From contig DATKUB010000020.1 in assembly GCA_035530875.1 (NCBI GenBank), forward strand, positions 1 to 12,640: a DNA stretch of 12,640 bases, read 5' to 3'. Made by a program: the position numbers and the translations under genes. Below, piece by piece: positions 1 to 5,919 of the stretch. Every line of letters starts with the position of its first letter. The stretch's first letter is position 1. The notes under the pieces are model-generated. The model was not told the DNA's origin. It did no database searches and saw only the letters and a list, made by a program, of their open reading frames with translations. The DNA is from JANXYY01 sp035530875. GTDB lineage: Bacteria > Actinomycetota > Actinomycetes > Nanopelagicales > Nanopelagicaceae.

Positions 1-42
1 GGAGGCGAGCCGCCGCTCACGGGAGGCGAGCCGCCGCTCACG
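1..42. repeat. Two tandem copies of a 21-bp GC-rich unit
   Basis: Positions 1-21 and 22-42 are identical and head to tail. Each unit contains GGCGAGCCGCC, able to form a small hairpin (GGCG, three-base loop, CGCC). The array sits immediately downstream of the ccsB stop and touches the window edge, so more copies may lie outside. Because 21 is a multiple of three, the plus strand can be read as two copies of the heptapeptide GGEPPLT followed by a stop at 58-60, that is, as the end of a convergent gene overlapping ccsB by a few bases. The other two plus-strand frames are also open here, so this reading is only a possibility. Confidence 0.85.
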
Positions 43-44
43 GT

Positions 45-965
45 TTACAGGCCCGAATAGGTGTGCCGGCCGGTGCCCCAGATATTCACATATACATAGT
101 TGAACAGGAAAGTTGATCCGGCTAGCAGGCAGAGCCAAGCCGCCCGGCGGCCCCGCCAACCCACGGTCACCCGAGCATGTAGATAGGCGGCGTAGCCCAC
201 CCACGTGATGAAAGCCCAAGTCTCCTTTGGATCCCAACCCCAATACCTGCCCCAAGCAGATTCGGCCCAGATGGCACCGGCGATAACGGCAAAAGTCCAA
301 ATTGGAAATACAAACGCGATCAATCGGTAGGCAAGAAGGTCAAGGGCTTCAAGCGAGGGCATGCGCAGAGCCCAGAGCGGCCTGCCTCCCATTGACTCTC
401 GGTGGTCAAGGTACAAATAGAGTGCCGACACCAGACTTGCCAGAAGAAAAACGCCGCCGGAAATGATCGCAGCGGACACGTGGATCGCCAACCAGGTTGA
501 CTTGAGGGCCGGTACCAGCGGGGCACTCGGACGGTAGAGCAGGGTGACTGCAGTTCCAAGAACGATTAGAACTACAAAACTTACGAATAATCCCAGCCAG
601 CGCAGGCCAAGTCGTTTCATCAGCAACAGATAGGCGCCAGCCAGCGCCATCGATGCGGTGATCGAGAACTCATACATGTTCCCCCATGGAACTCTATGAG
701 CCGACATTCCTCTGGTGACCACACCTGCTAGATGTAGTGCGAAAGCTAATGCCGTGAGCGAAACAGCGATTCGCCCAGTACGGTCGCTTTTTGCCGTGTC
801 CGCCTCAACTTCACTTTCGGAACCCGCAGCTCCAACGAGCAGCTTGGAACTCGTGCGAATCGAAAGCGCCATTTCAACGGCGAAGGCGATCATTGCGAAG
901 GTGTAAACCGCCATTGCGGAGTACACCAAGTAATTCGATGCGTAAGCTAAATGCGTGTTCGTCAT
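45..965 (-). CDS. ccsB: Cytochrome c biogenesis protein CcsB (WWD-domain heme handling protein, CcsA/ResC family)
   Basis: This 306-residue polytopic membrane protein is the heme-handling half of the System II (Ccs) cytochrome c synthase. With ResB it moves heme to the outer face of the membrane and joins it to CXXCH apocytochromes. The tryptophan-rich WWD signature is clear at residues 238-250 (YWGWDPKETW with W242, W244, D245, W250). Candidate heme-ligand histidines flank it: H162 at the start of a membrane helix, H263 in the next helix and H301 in the C-terminal GRHTYSGL tail. Hydrophobic segments lie near 12-34, 67-85, 100-116, 121-143, 158-184, 213-232, 247-264 and 276-293, with a charged loop at about 36-65. 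The ATG overlaps the resB stop as ATGA, and AAGGAAGG upstream can act as ribosome binding site. It is the last gene of the rex-led operon. Symbol usage varies (ccsA in mycobacteria). Confidence 0.96.
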   Translation of the reverse strand: MTNTHLAYASNYLVYSAMAVYTFAMIAFAVEMALSIRTSSKLLVGAAGSESEVEADTAKSDRTGRIAVSLTALAFALHLAGVVTRGMSAHRVPWGNMYEFSITASMALAGAYLLLMKRLGLRWLGLFVSFVVLIVLGTAVTLLYRPSAPLVPALKSTWLAIHVSAAIISGGVFLLASLVSALYLYLDHRESMGGRPLWALRMPSLEALDLLAYRLIAFVFPIWTFAVIAGAIWAESAWGRYWGWDPKETWAFITWVGYAAYLHARVTVGWRGRRAAWLCLLAGSTFLFNYVYVNIWGTGRHTYSGL

Positions 966-2464
966 CGTTGTTCAGCACCTTCCTTTAAAGCTTTTACGAG
1001 TTCCTTCATTTCATCTTCCAGGCCAGGTGCTCCGCTTCGGGCAAGTCCACCCACTTCAATCCGAGTGCCATCGTCAGTGCTGAATACTCGCACCCAGATC
1101 CGGCGGCGTCGAATGAACAGCGACATCATCAAGCCGAAAATAGCCAAGATCGCCCCAGTGAGCGCAAAACCCTTTCCCGGGTCCCTCGCCACCTGCAGGT
1201 TTACCCATCTGTCCCAGCCATCGAAGGAAATTGAGCCAGCCCCATTTGGCAGGGTCCAGGTATCACCCACGGACAGACCCTCAAGTCCAATCCGAGTCAT
1301 CTTCGAGGTATCCAGCCGGTAAACAGATTGCGGAGTGCCATTGTCGAGTCCGAGATCGCCGGTCCAGGCAGAAAGGAGCAAACGTGGATTGAACGCGTCC
1401 GGAAAGGATGAGAACCCGCCGCGCACTTTGTCCATCACCGCGGTGGGTAAGAAAGAACCGACAAATCCAAGTTGCGTGGGTAATGCATCGGGCACTTTGA
1501 TGGCACCGATCGAAGTCAGATTTGAATCTTGTGGCAGAAACGGTACGGGCCCTTTTAGAACAATATTTCCCGCGCCATCTTTCACAGTCACGACAGGTGC
1601 GTAGCCGTTGGCTTGCAGGTAGACATTTGTTGAACCAAATTCAAGCGGATGGTTCACCTTGATAGTCGCTGAACGCGACTTGCCTGATTCTGTCACCGTC
1701 GTCTTGACCGTGTAATCAAGAGGCATCCCCGTCACAAGATCGTAGACGGGTATGAATTGATTCACCTTGATGGAAAAAACCGGCAAATTAGCTGGATTGA
1801 AGAAGCGACCTGGCGTGAGGTTGTCATAAGACGTCGGTGAATCGATGAACGTCTCGCCCTCCACCACTATGGCCTCGCCCTTGCAGCCTTGAAGAGCGCC
1901 CAGAGCCATTGCCACTAGGAGAAGCACGAGCGAAAGATGAAAGATCAGGTTGCCCGTTTCACGCAGAAAGCCCTTCTCAGCAGAGAGGGAATCATTCTGC
2001 TCATAAAGTCGGAATCGCTTTTTCTTAAGCAGATGCCGGGCGTTGGCTAAGGCGGTAGTCGGGTCAAGCTCTGTCGACCAAGTTACGAAATGCTCAAGCC
2101 TTGAAAGATTGCTCGGTGTTGCAGGCGGTCTAGCGCTCATCGCCTTCGCGTGCATAAATGCACGAGGAAGCACGCAACCGACGAGTGAAATGAACAGCAG
2201 TAAATACACGGCCGAGAACCAAGGCGAGCCGTAGACGTCGAATAGTCGCAACTTGTCAAAGATCGGCGCCAACTGCTTGTGCGCGACGTAAAAGTCCTGT
2301 ACCCGCAGCGGATTCTGGGTTCGTTGCGGTATCAGTGAACCGGGAATCGCGGCTATAGCTAGGAGCATCAATAAGAAAAGTGCTGTGCGCATACTTGTGA
2401 GCTGGCGCCAAATCCAGCGCAGAAGTCCGATCGCGCCGATGGAGGGTATGTCTGCGTCGCTCAT
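962..2464 (-). CDS. resB: Cytochrome c biogenesis protein ResB (Ccs1 family)
   Basis: The 500-residue protein partners CcsB in System II cytochrome c maturation. Three N-terminal membrane helices (about residues 26-46, 82-100, 172-193), a large extracytoplasmic domain (about 195-430) and a fourth helix (about 432-451) followed by a basic stretch (RRRR) and a cytoplasmic tail give the standard ResB topology. H176 in GNLIFHLSL matches the conserved membrane histidine of the family, expected to help carry heme. The ATG at 2464 is chosen because it shares one base with the ccdA stop (TGATG) and yields the usual start just before the first helix. A frame extension to 2524 would add a 20-residue polar stretch inside ccdA. 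There is no clear Shine-Dalgarno sequence, so translational coupling to ccdA is likely. Confidence 0.95.
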   Translation of the reverse strand: MSDADIPSIGAIGLLRWIWRQLTSMRTALFLLMLLAIAAIPGSLIPQRTQNPLRVQDFYVAHKQLAPIFDKLRLFDVYGSPWFSAVYLLLFISLVGCVLPRAFMHAKAMSARPPATPSNLSRLEHFVTWSTELDPTTALANARHLLKKKRFRLYEQNDSLSAEKGFLRETGNLIFHLSLVLLLVAMALGALQGCKGEAIVVEGETFIDSPTSYDNLTPGRFFNPANLPVFSIKVNQFIPVYDLVTGMPLDYTVKTTVTESGKSRSATIKVNHPLEFGSTNVYLQANGYAPVVTVKDGAGNIVLKGPVPFLPQDSNLTSIGAIKVPDALPTQLGFVGSFLPTAVMDKVRGGFSSFPDAFNPRLLLSAWTGDLGLDNGTPQSVYRLDTSKMTRIGLEGLSVGDTWTLPNGAGSISFDGWDRWVNLQVARDPGKGFALTGAILAIFGLMMSLFIRRRRIWVRVFSTDDGTRIEVGGLARSGAPGLEDEMKELVKALKEGAEQR

Positions 2465-3204
2465 CAGACAACCGGAGTGAAGCCGACGATGAAATGGCGC
2501 ATCCAAGCGATTACGTGCTCCCAAGAGCCTGTCACCTGAAGAATCCCGATTGCAATGAGCATAAGTCCGCCAACGCGAGTAATCGTTCGCATGTGATTTT
2601 TTAATAGAGACATCGTTGTATTTGCTCGATCCATCGCAAACCCGACGAACATGAAGGGCAGACCTAAGCCGATGCAGTAAGCACCAGAAAGAAGGGCACC
2701 CCTACCCTGACTGGCCTGGTCGAAGGCGAGCGTCTGAACCGCAGCCAGAGTTGGACCAATACATGGAGTCCAGCCAAGACCAAATAGGAGTCCAAGCAAC
2801 GGCGCACCAGCCAAGCCCCAGGTGGTGACCATCCTTGGGCGCCATTGACGTACCTGGGTGATTGCGCCGGCGAATATCAATCCGAGAATTATGGTTAAGC
2901 CACCAAGAACCCGTGAAATGACTGCCTGGTGTGCCGAAAGAGCGCGACCGAGTCCGCCGAATAGAGCGCCATACGCGACGAACACGACCGTAAAGCCAAG
3001 GACAAAAAGCGCCGAACCGGTAAAGACGCGAAGCCGGTGCTTACCTTCGCCAGTACCTGAAAGTCCGGCGGAGTATGAGAGATAACCCGGCACTAACGGC
3101 AGAACACAGGGAGAAGCAAATGAAACAAATCCGGCGATGATTGCCACCGGTATCGCAAAAAAGAGCGACCCGCTGAGGATCGAGTTGGCAAAACTTGAGC
3201 TCAT
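2464..3204 (-). CDS. ccdA: Thiol-disulfide transmembrane electron carrier CcdA
   Basis: This 246-residue, six-helix membrane protein belongs to the CcdA / DsbD-beta family. It passes reducing equivalents from cytoplasmic thioredoxin to an extracytoplasmic thioredoxin-like protein. The two redox cysteines stand in their usual contexts: C33 in ASPCVLPLVPGY and C148 in GWTPCIGPTLAA. Hydrophobic segments lie near 15-37, 62-85, 97-117, 132-156, 168-190 and 207-225. The ATG overlaps the stop of the TlpA-like gene as ATGA and is preceded by a strong GGGGAGG ribosome binding site four bases away. Its natural partner is the thioredoxin-like lipoprotein encoded just upstream, and together they keep apocytochrome cysteines reduced for ResB-CcsB. 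Confidence 0.96.
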   Translation of the reverse strand: MSSSFANSILSGSLFFAIPVAIIAGFVSFASPCVLPLVPGYLSYSAGLSGTGEGKHRLRVFTGSALFVLGFTVVFVAYGALFGGLGRALSAHQAVISRVLGGLTIILGLIFAGAITQVRQWRPRMVTTWGLAGAPLLGLLFGLGWTPCIGPTLAAVQTLAFDQASQGRGALLSGAYCIGLGLPFMFVGFAMDRANTTMSLLKNHMRTITRVGGLMLIAIGILQVTGSWEHVIAWMRHFIVGFTPVV

Positions 3205-3761
3205 GCGCCCTCCCCGATGACTTTGTTAATCATCTCGGTTAGAGATGCAACCGTTACTTCACCTGAAAGGCGGGCAGCGATTCGATTCTTACGATCGATC
3301 ACCAAGGTCGTCGGAATTGCGTTTGGCGAAAGCGATGAATTGAAAGAGGCGATCAAGTTGTCGTCGTGCATAGTCGGGTAGGAAATGGCGAAACGACGTA
3401 AGAAGGCGCGAGCAGCATCGTCGTTGTCGCGCGTCACTATTCCCAAGAACTGAACACCAGAGGGTGCAAAACTTTTGGAAAGTTGTTCAAGCGTTGGCGC
3501 CTCGGCTCGGCAGGGCGCGCACCAAGACGCCCAGACATTTACCACCAGAATTGAGTTGGTCTTTCTGGTGAAGTTACTCCCGTCGAGCGTGGTTCCCGAT
3601 ACTTCGGGAGCCGAAACTCGCGCTGCCGGAACGACGAAGGAGACTGACCCATTTCCGGAAACGAACGACTGCTCACCACCAGGGGTTGAAAAACCTCCGC
3701 CACAGGCCGTAAGAAGCAGCACAGTGCTCACAGAGATAACTCGACGAATCTTCTGTCTCAT
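3201..3761 (-). CDS. TlpA/ResA-like thioredoxin-fold lipoprotein
   Basis: The 186-residue protein is an exported thiol-disulfide reductase for cytochrome c maturation. It begins with a basic, hydrophobic signal peptide ending in the lipobox LTAC (C20 the predicted lipidated cysteine), then a flexible glycine/serine-rich linker. The thioredoxin fold carries the active site WASWCAPC (C81 and C84) and the cis-proline segment IPTT (P150). The ATG at 3761 is preferred: it overlaps the phosphatase stop as ATGA and gives a proper lipoprotein signal. An upstream in-frame extension to 3860 would bury the signal behind 33 basic residues. No strong Shine-Dalgarno is visible. The adjacent ccdA is the expected electron donor. 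Most like ResA of the Ccs system rather than a detoxifying peroxiredoxin, which would lack CXXC. Confidence 0.94.
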   Translation of the reverse strand: MRQKIRRVISVSTVLLLTACGGGFSTPGGEQSFVSGNGSVSFVVPAARVSAPEVSGTTLDGSNFTRKTNSILVVNVWASWCAPCRAEAPTLEQLSKSFAPSGVQFLGIVTRDNDDAARAFLRRFAISYPTMHDDNLIASFNSSLSPNAIPTTLVIDRKNRIAARLSGEVTVASLTEMINKVIGEGA

Positions 3762-4378
3762 TTTTCTGGCAGAAGCTCTCGAGCTGGCTCGGAGTAGCGC
3801 ACGTCCGTTACTTGCCCGTCTTCGTTGAAAACCATGGAGGTTAGCGAGGCTAGAGAACACTCGCGACGCCTCGGATCATGGAGAAACCGACGGCCTTCAA
3901 TCGAGCTGCGAAGAATCCAGATGGGAAGTTGGTGCGAGACGCAGATGGCTTCATGGCCAGATGCAGCTCGACGCGCAGCCTCCGCTGCACCAAGCATTCT
4001 GATGACTTGCTGCGAATACGGTTCACCCCAAGATGGCTTGAACGGGTTCCAGAGATGTCGCCATGCCGAAGGCTGGCGTAATACTCCATCTCCCACACTG
4101 AAGCGCTCTCCTTCAAAAACATTTGACGCTTCGATGAGACGCTCGTCAATCGTGATGTTTAAGCCAAGCCGGGCTGCGATCGGAGCCGCCGTCTCTTGCG
4201 CCCTCGTGAGGGGTGAGGAATGAATGGCTTGAATATCGCGTGTAGCAGCCCAATCGGCAACCCGCTCTGCCATCGCAACTCCAAGTCCAGATAGCGAATA
4301 TCCGGGAATTCGGCCATAAAGAATTCCTTCAGGATTATGCACTTGGCCATGGCGTAGGAAGTGCACGATCGTTGTCAC
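3758..4378 (-). CDS. Histidine phosphatase family protein (phosphoglycerate mutase-like)
   Basis: This 206-residue cytoplasmic enzyme belongs to the branch-1 histidine phosphatase superfamily. The LRHGQ motif supplies R9 and the phosphoacceptor H10. R59 (SSPLTRAQET), the acid E83 (ERLIEAS) and the second histidine H149 (CVSHQLPIW) complete the catalytic set, so the enzyme should be active. The substrate cannot be read from sequence, and true glycolytic mutase activity is unlikely because the family is broad. A gene of this type sits just before the TlpA-ccdA-resB-ccs genes in actinobacteria (Rv0525 in M. tuberculosis), so its place here is conserved. The start is GTG, overlapping the rex stop as GTGA, with GGAG eight bases upstream. 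Confidence 0.92.
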   Translation of the reverse strand: MTTIVHFLRHGQVHNPEGILYGRIPGYSLSGLGVAMAERVADWAATRDIQAIHSSPLTRAQETAAPIAARLGLNITIDERLIEASNVFEGERFSVGDGVLRQPSAWRHLWNPFKPSWGEPYSQQVIRMLGAAEAARRAASGHEAICVSHQLPIWILRSSIEGRRFLHDPRRRECSLASLTSMVFNEDGQVTDVRYSEPARELLPEK

Positions 4379-5052
4379 GCCCGATTCTCCAGTTCCGTCG
4401 GCTGCGCCAATTTGCGCTGTTCGTAGAAGGCCAAGATCTGCAATTCAATCGAGAGATCGACCTTGCGCATCTCGACCTCATCCGGAACCTGAAGAACTGT
4501 AGGGACAAAGTTCAAAATGCTAGTCACGCCCGCGCTCACGATTCGATCGCAAATAGTCTGTGCCGCGTTTTCAGGTACGGCTAGAACCGCGATGCAGTTC
4601 GGGTTTTCGCCAATCACTTTCTCGAGTTGATTGATGTGCTGCACTTCCTGATCGCCAATCTGAGTCCCGACTTTCATGGGATCGGAGTCCAAAAGAGCTC
4701 TAACCTTAAAGCCCCGCGTAGCAAAACCGCCGTAGCCGGCCAGGGCCTGGCCAAGGTTGCCGATTCCAATCAAAATTACCGGCCAATCTTGAGTGAGGCC
4801 CATAACCCTGGCGATTTGATGGATCAAATAGTCCACTTCATATCCGACCCCACGCACGCCATAAGAGCCTAGGTACGACAGATCCTTGCGCAGTTTGGTG
4901 GATCGAACCGCGGTTGAATTGGCCAAATCCTCAGAGGAAACCAGTTTCACCCCGCGATCGGAGAGCAACCGCAGGGCACGCAGATAGAGCGGCAAACGTG
5001 CGATTGTCGCTACCGGAATCCCTTTAGGCACGTTGCCAACCCTATGACTCAT
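4375..5052 (-). CDS. rex: Redox-sensing transcriptional repressor Rex
   Basis: The 225-residue cytoplasmic repressor senses the NADH/NAD+ ratio. An N-terminal winged helix-turn-helix is seen at about residues 15-70, with the strongly conserved LRKDLSYLGSYGVRGVGY (54-71). It is followed by a Rossmann domain with GIGNLG at 96-101 and the C-terminal swapped helix LSIELQILAFYEQRK. NADH binding normally releases Rex from DNA and derepresses respiratory genes. It heads an operon of cytochrome c maturation genes, a sensible redox-controlled target. The first ATG lacks a good ribosome binding site; a GTG at codon 8 (4-strand position 5031) has AGGG eight-nine bases before it and may be the true start. 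A full Rex operator is not seen upstream; only a half-site-like TGTGAAC at 5052-5058 is. Confidence 0.95.
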   Translation of the reverse strand: MSHRVGNVPKGIPVATIARLPLYLRALRLLSDRGVKLVSSEDLANSTAVRSTKLRKDLSYLGSYGVRGVGYEVDYLIHQIARVMGLTQDWPVILIGIGNLGQALAGYGGFATRGFKVRALLDSDPMKVGTQIGDQEVQHINQLEKVIGENPNCIAVLAVPENAAQTICDRIVSAGVTSILNFVPTVLQVPDEVEMRKVDLSIELQILAFYEQRKLAQPTELENRA

Positions 5053-5131
5053 GTGAACAAAGGAACAAAGGCGGGCCCCATTCCCGCGCGGTCGGGGTTA
5101 CTACGAGGTCGAAAACTCCTAGGGTGAGGGC
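5053..5131. promoter_or_regulatory. Divergent rex / HAD intergenic region with direct repeat, Rex half-site-like sequence and small hairpin
   Basis: This 79-bp gap must hold or border the promoters of two divergent units. Directly visible are GAACAAAG twice in tandem (5055-5062 and 5063-5070); TGTGAAC at 5052-5058, which resembles one half of the actinobacterial Rex operator; an inverted repeat GCGGG (5071-5075) / CCCGC (5083-5087) that would fall in the rex leader RNA; and AGGG at 5121-5124, seven bases before the HAD start. No second Rex half-site in palindromic arrangement and no convincing -35/-10 pair were found on either strand, so autoregulation by Rex is possible but unsupported. Confidence 0.4.
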
Positions 5132-5899
5132 ATGGAAAAGTCGGCCGCCTTCTTCGACGTCGACAACACCCTTTCTCGCGGGTCGACGCTCTTCCTTTTC
5201 GCGCGTGGACTGTACCGACGAGGATTCTTCTCGACTCGAACCGTCCTTAAATTTGCCCTTGCCCAGGCTCGATTTCGGCTCAGCGGCAAGGAGAAAGCCA
5301 AGGAGATCGCCAATATTCGCAAAGCGGCGCTGATCTTTGTACGTGGACATCGAACCTCTGAGTTGGCCGATATCGCCGAAGAGATCTACGACGAGTCCAT
5401 CTCACGCGCTCTCTGGTCCGGAACCGTCGACCTAGCCAAAGAACACCTCGCGGCTGGCCGCCAGGTTTGGCTGGTAACCGCCTCACCCTTGGAAATGGGT
5501 GAGGTGATTGCCAGACGGCTTGGCTTCACCGGGGCGCTGGGGTCGATTGCGGAGAGCATTAATGGGGTATACACCGGGGAATTGGTCGGGGAATTGCTCC
5601 ATGGCGGCGCCAAGGCCACTGCAGTGCTGCGGCTATCCGAAGAGACCGGCCTCAACCTGGCAAATTGTTTTGCCTATTCGGACTCATCCAACGATCTACC
5701 GCTCCTTGAGGCCGTTGGCCATCCCTGTGCGATCAACCCCGACGCAAGATTGCGTCGACACGCCAAGGCAAACGCCTGGCCTATCAGCGATTACCGCCGG
5801 GCACGTCGCGCAGCTCGGATGCTGGCTCCGGTCGTGGCCGCAATCGGAGCGGTGGCCGCCCTCTTCTCGCAAAAACCATGGGGTGGCAAGAGGCGGTAA
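5132..5899 (+). CDS. HAD-IB family hydrolase (SerB-like phosphatase)
   Basis: The 255-residue protein is a haloacid dehalogenase superfamily phosphatase of subfamily IB. Motif I is FFDVDNTL (D9 nucleophile, D11 acid/base), motif II is TAS at 116-118, K161 is the likely motif III lysine, and motif IV is SDSSNDLPLL (D184, D188). A helical cap separates motifs I and II. These genes are often named serB-like, but the subfamily also covers phospholipid-related phosphatases, so the substrate is unknown. A hydrophobic helix near 230-246 followed by a basic tail (KPWGGKRR) suggests membrane association. AGGG lies seven bases before the ATG. Its position divergent from rex is typical for actinobacteria. 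The next gene starts 12 bases after its stop, so the two are probably co-transcribed. Confidence 0.92.
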   Translation: MEKSAAFFDVDNTLSRGSTLFLFARGLYRRGFFSTRTVLKFALAQARFRLSGKEKAKEIANIRKAALIFVRGHRTSELADIAEEIYDESISRALWSGTVDLAKEHLAAGRQVWLVTASPLEMGEVIARRLGFTGALGSIAESINGVYTGELVGELLHGGAKATAVLRLSEETGLNLANCFAYSDSSNDLPLLEAVGHPCAINPDARLRRHAKANAWPISDYRRARRAARMLAPVVAAIGAVAALFSQKPWGGKRR

Positions 5900-5900
5900 C

Positions 5901-5919
5901 GTAGACAAGTTATGTCTAC
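5901..5919. promoter_or_regulatory. Perfect 7-bp inverted repeat over the start codon of the helicase-associated gene
   Basis: GTAGACA (5901-5907) and TGTCTAC (5913-5919) are exact reverse complements separated by AGTTA. The ATG of the downstream gene (5912-5914) straddles the spacer and right arm. As DNA this could be an operator. As RNA it could fold into a seven-pair hairpin that hides the start codon. The gene has no Shine-Dalgarno at normal distance (the nearest, GAGG, is about 18 bases away), so translation may depend on coupling to the HAD gene or on this structure. It does not match the actinobacterial SOS box pattern CGAAC-N-GTTCG. Function is unknown. Confidence 0.5.

Noticed and set aside
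2465..2524. N-terminal extension of resB to position 2524
   Set aside because: It would add 20 polar residues read inside ccdA. The ATG at 2464 shares a base with the ccdA stop, as at the other coupled junctions, and gives the normal ResB start.
3762..3860. N-terminal extension of the TlpA-like gene to position 3860
   Set aside because: It would put 33 basic residues before a clear lipoprotein signal and lipobox. The ATG at 3761 overlaps the upstream stop as ATGA.
5071..5087. GCGGG/CCCGC hairpin in the rex leader as a terminator or riboswitch
   Set aside because: The stem has only five pairs, no T-tract follows, and no known riboswitch pattern is recognisable; kept only as a leader feature.
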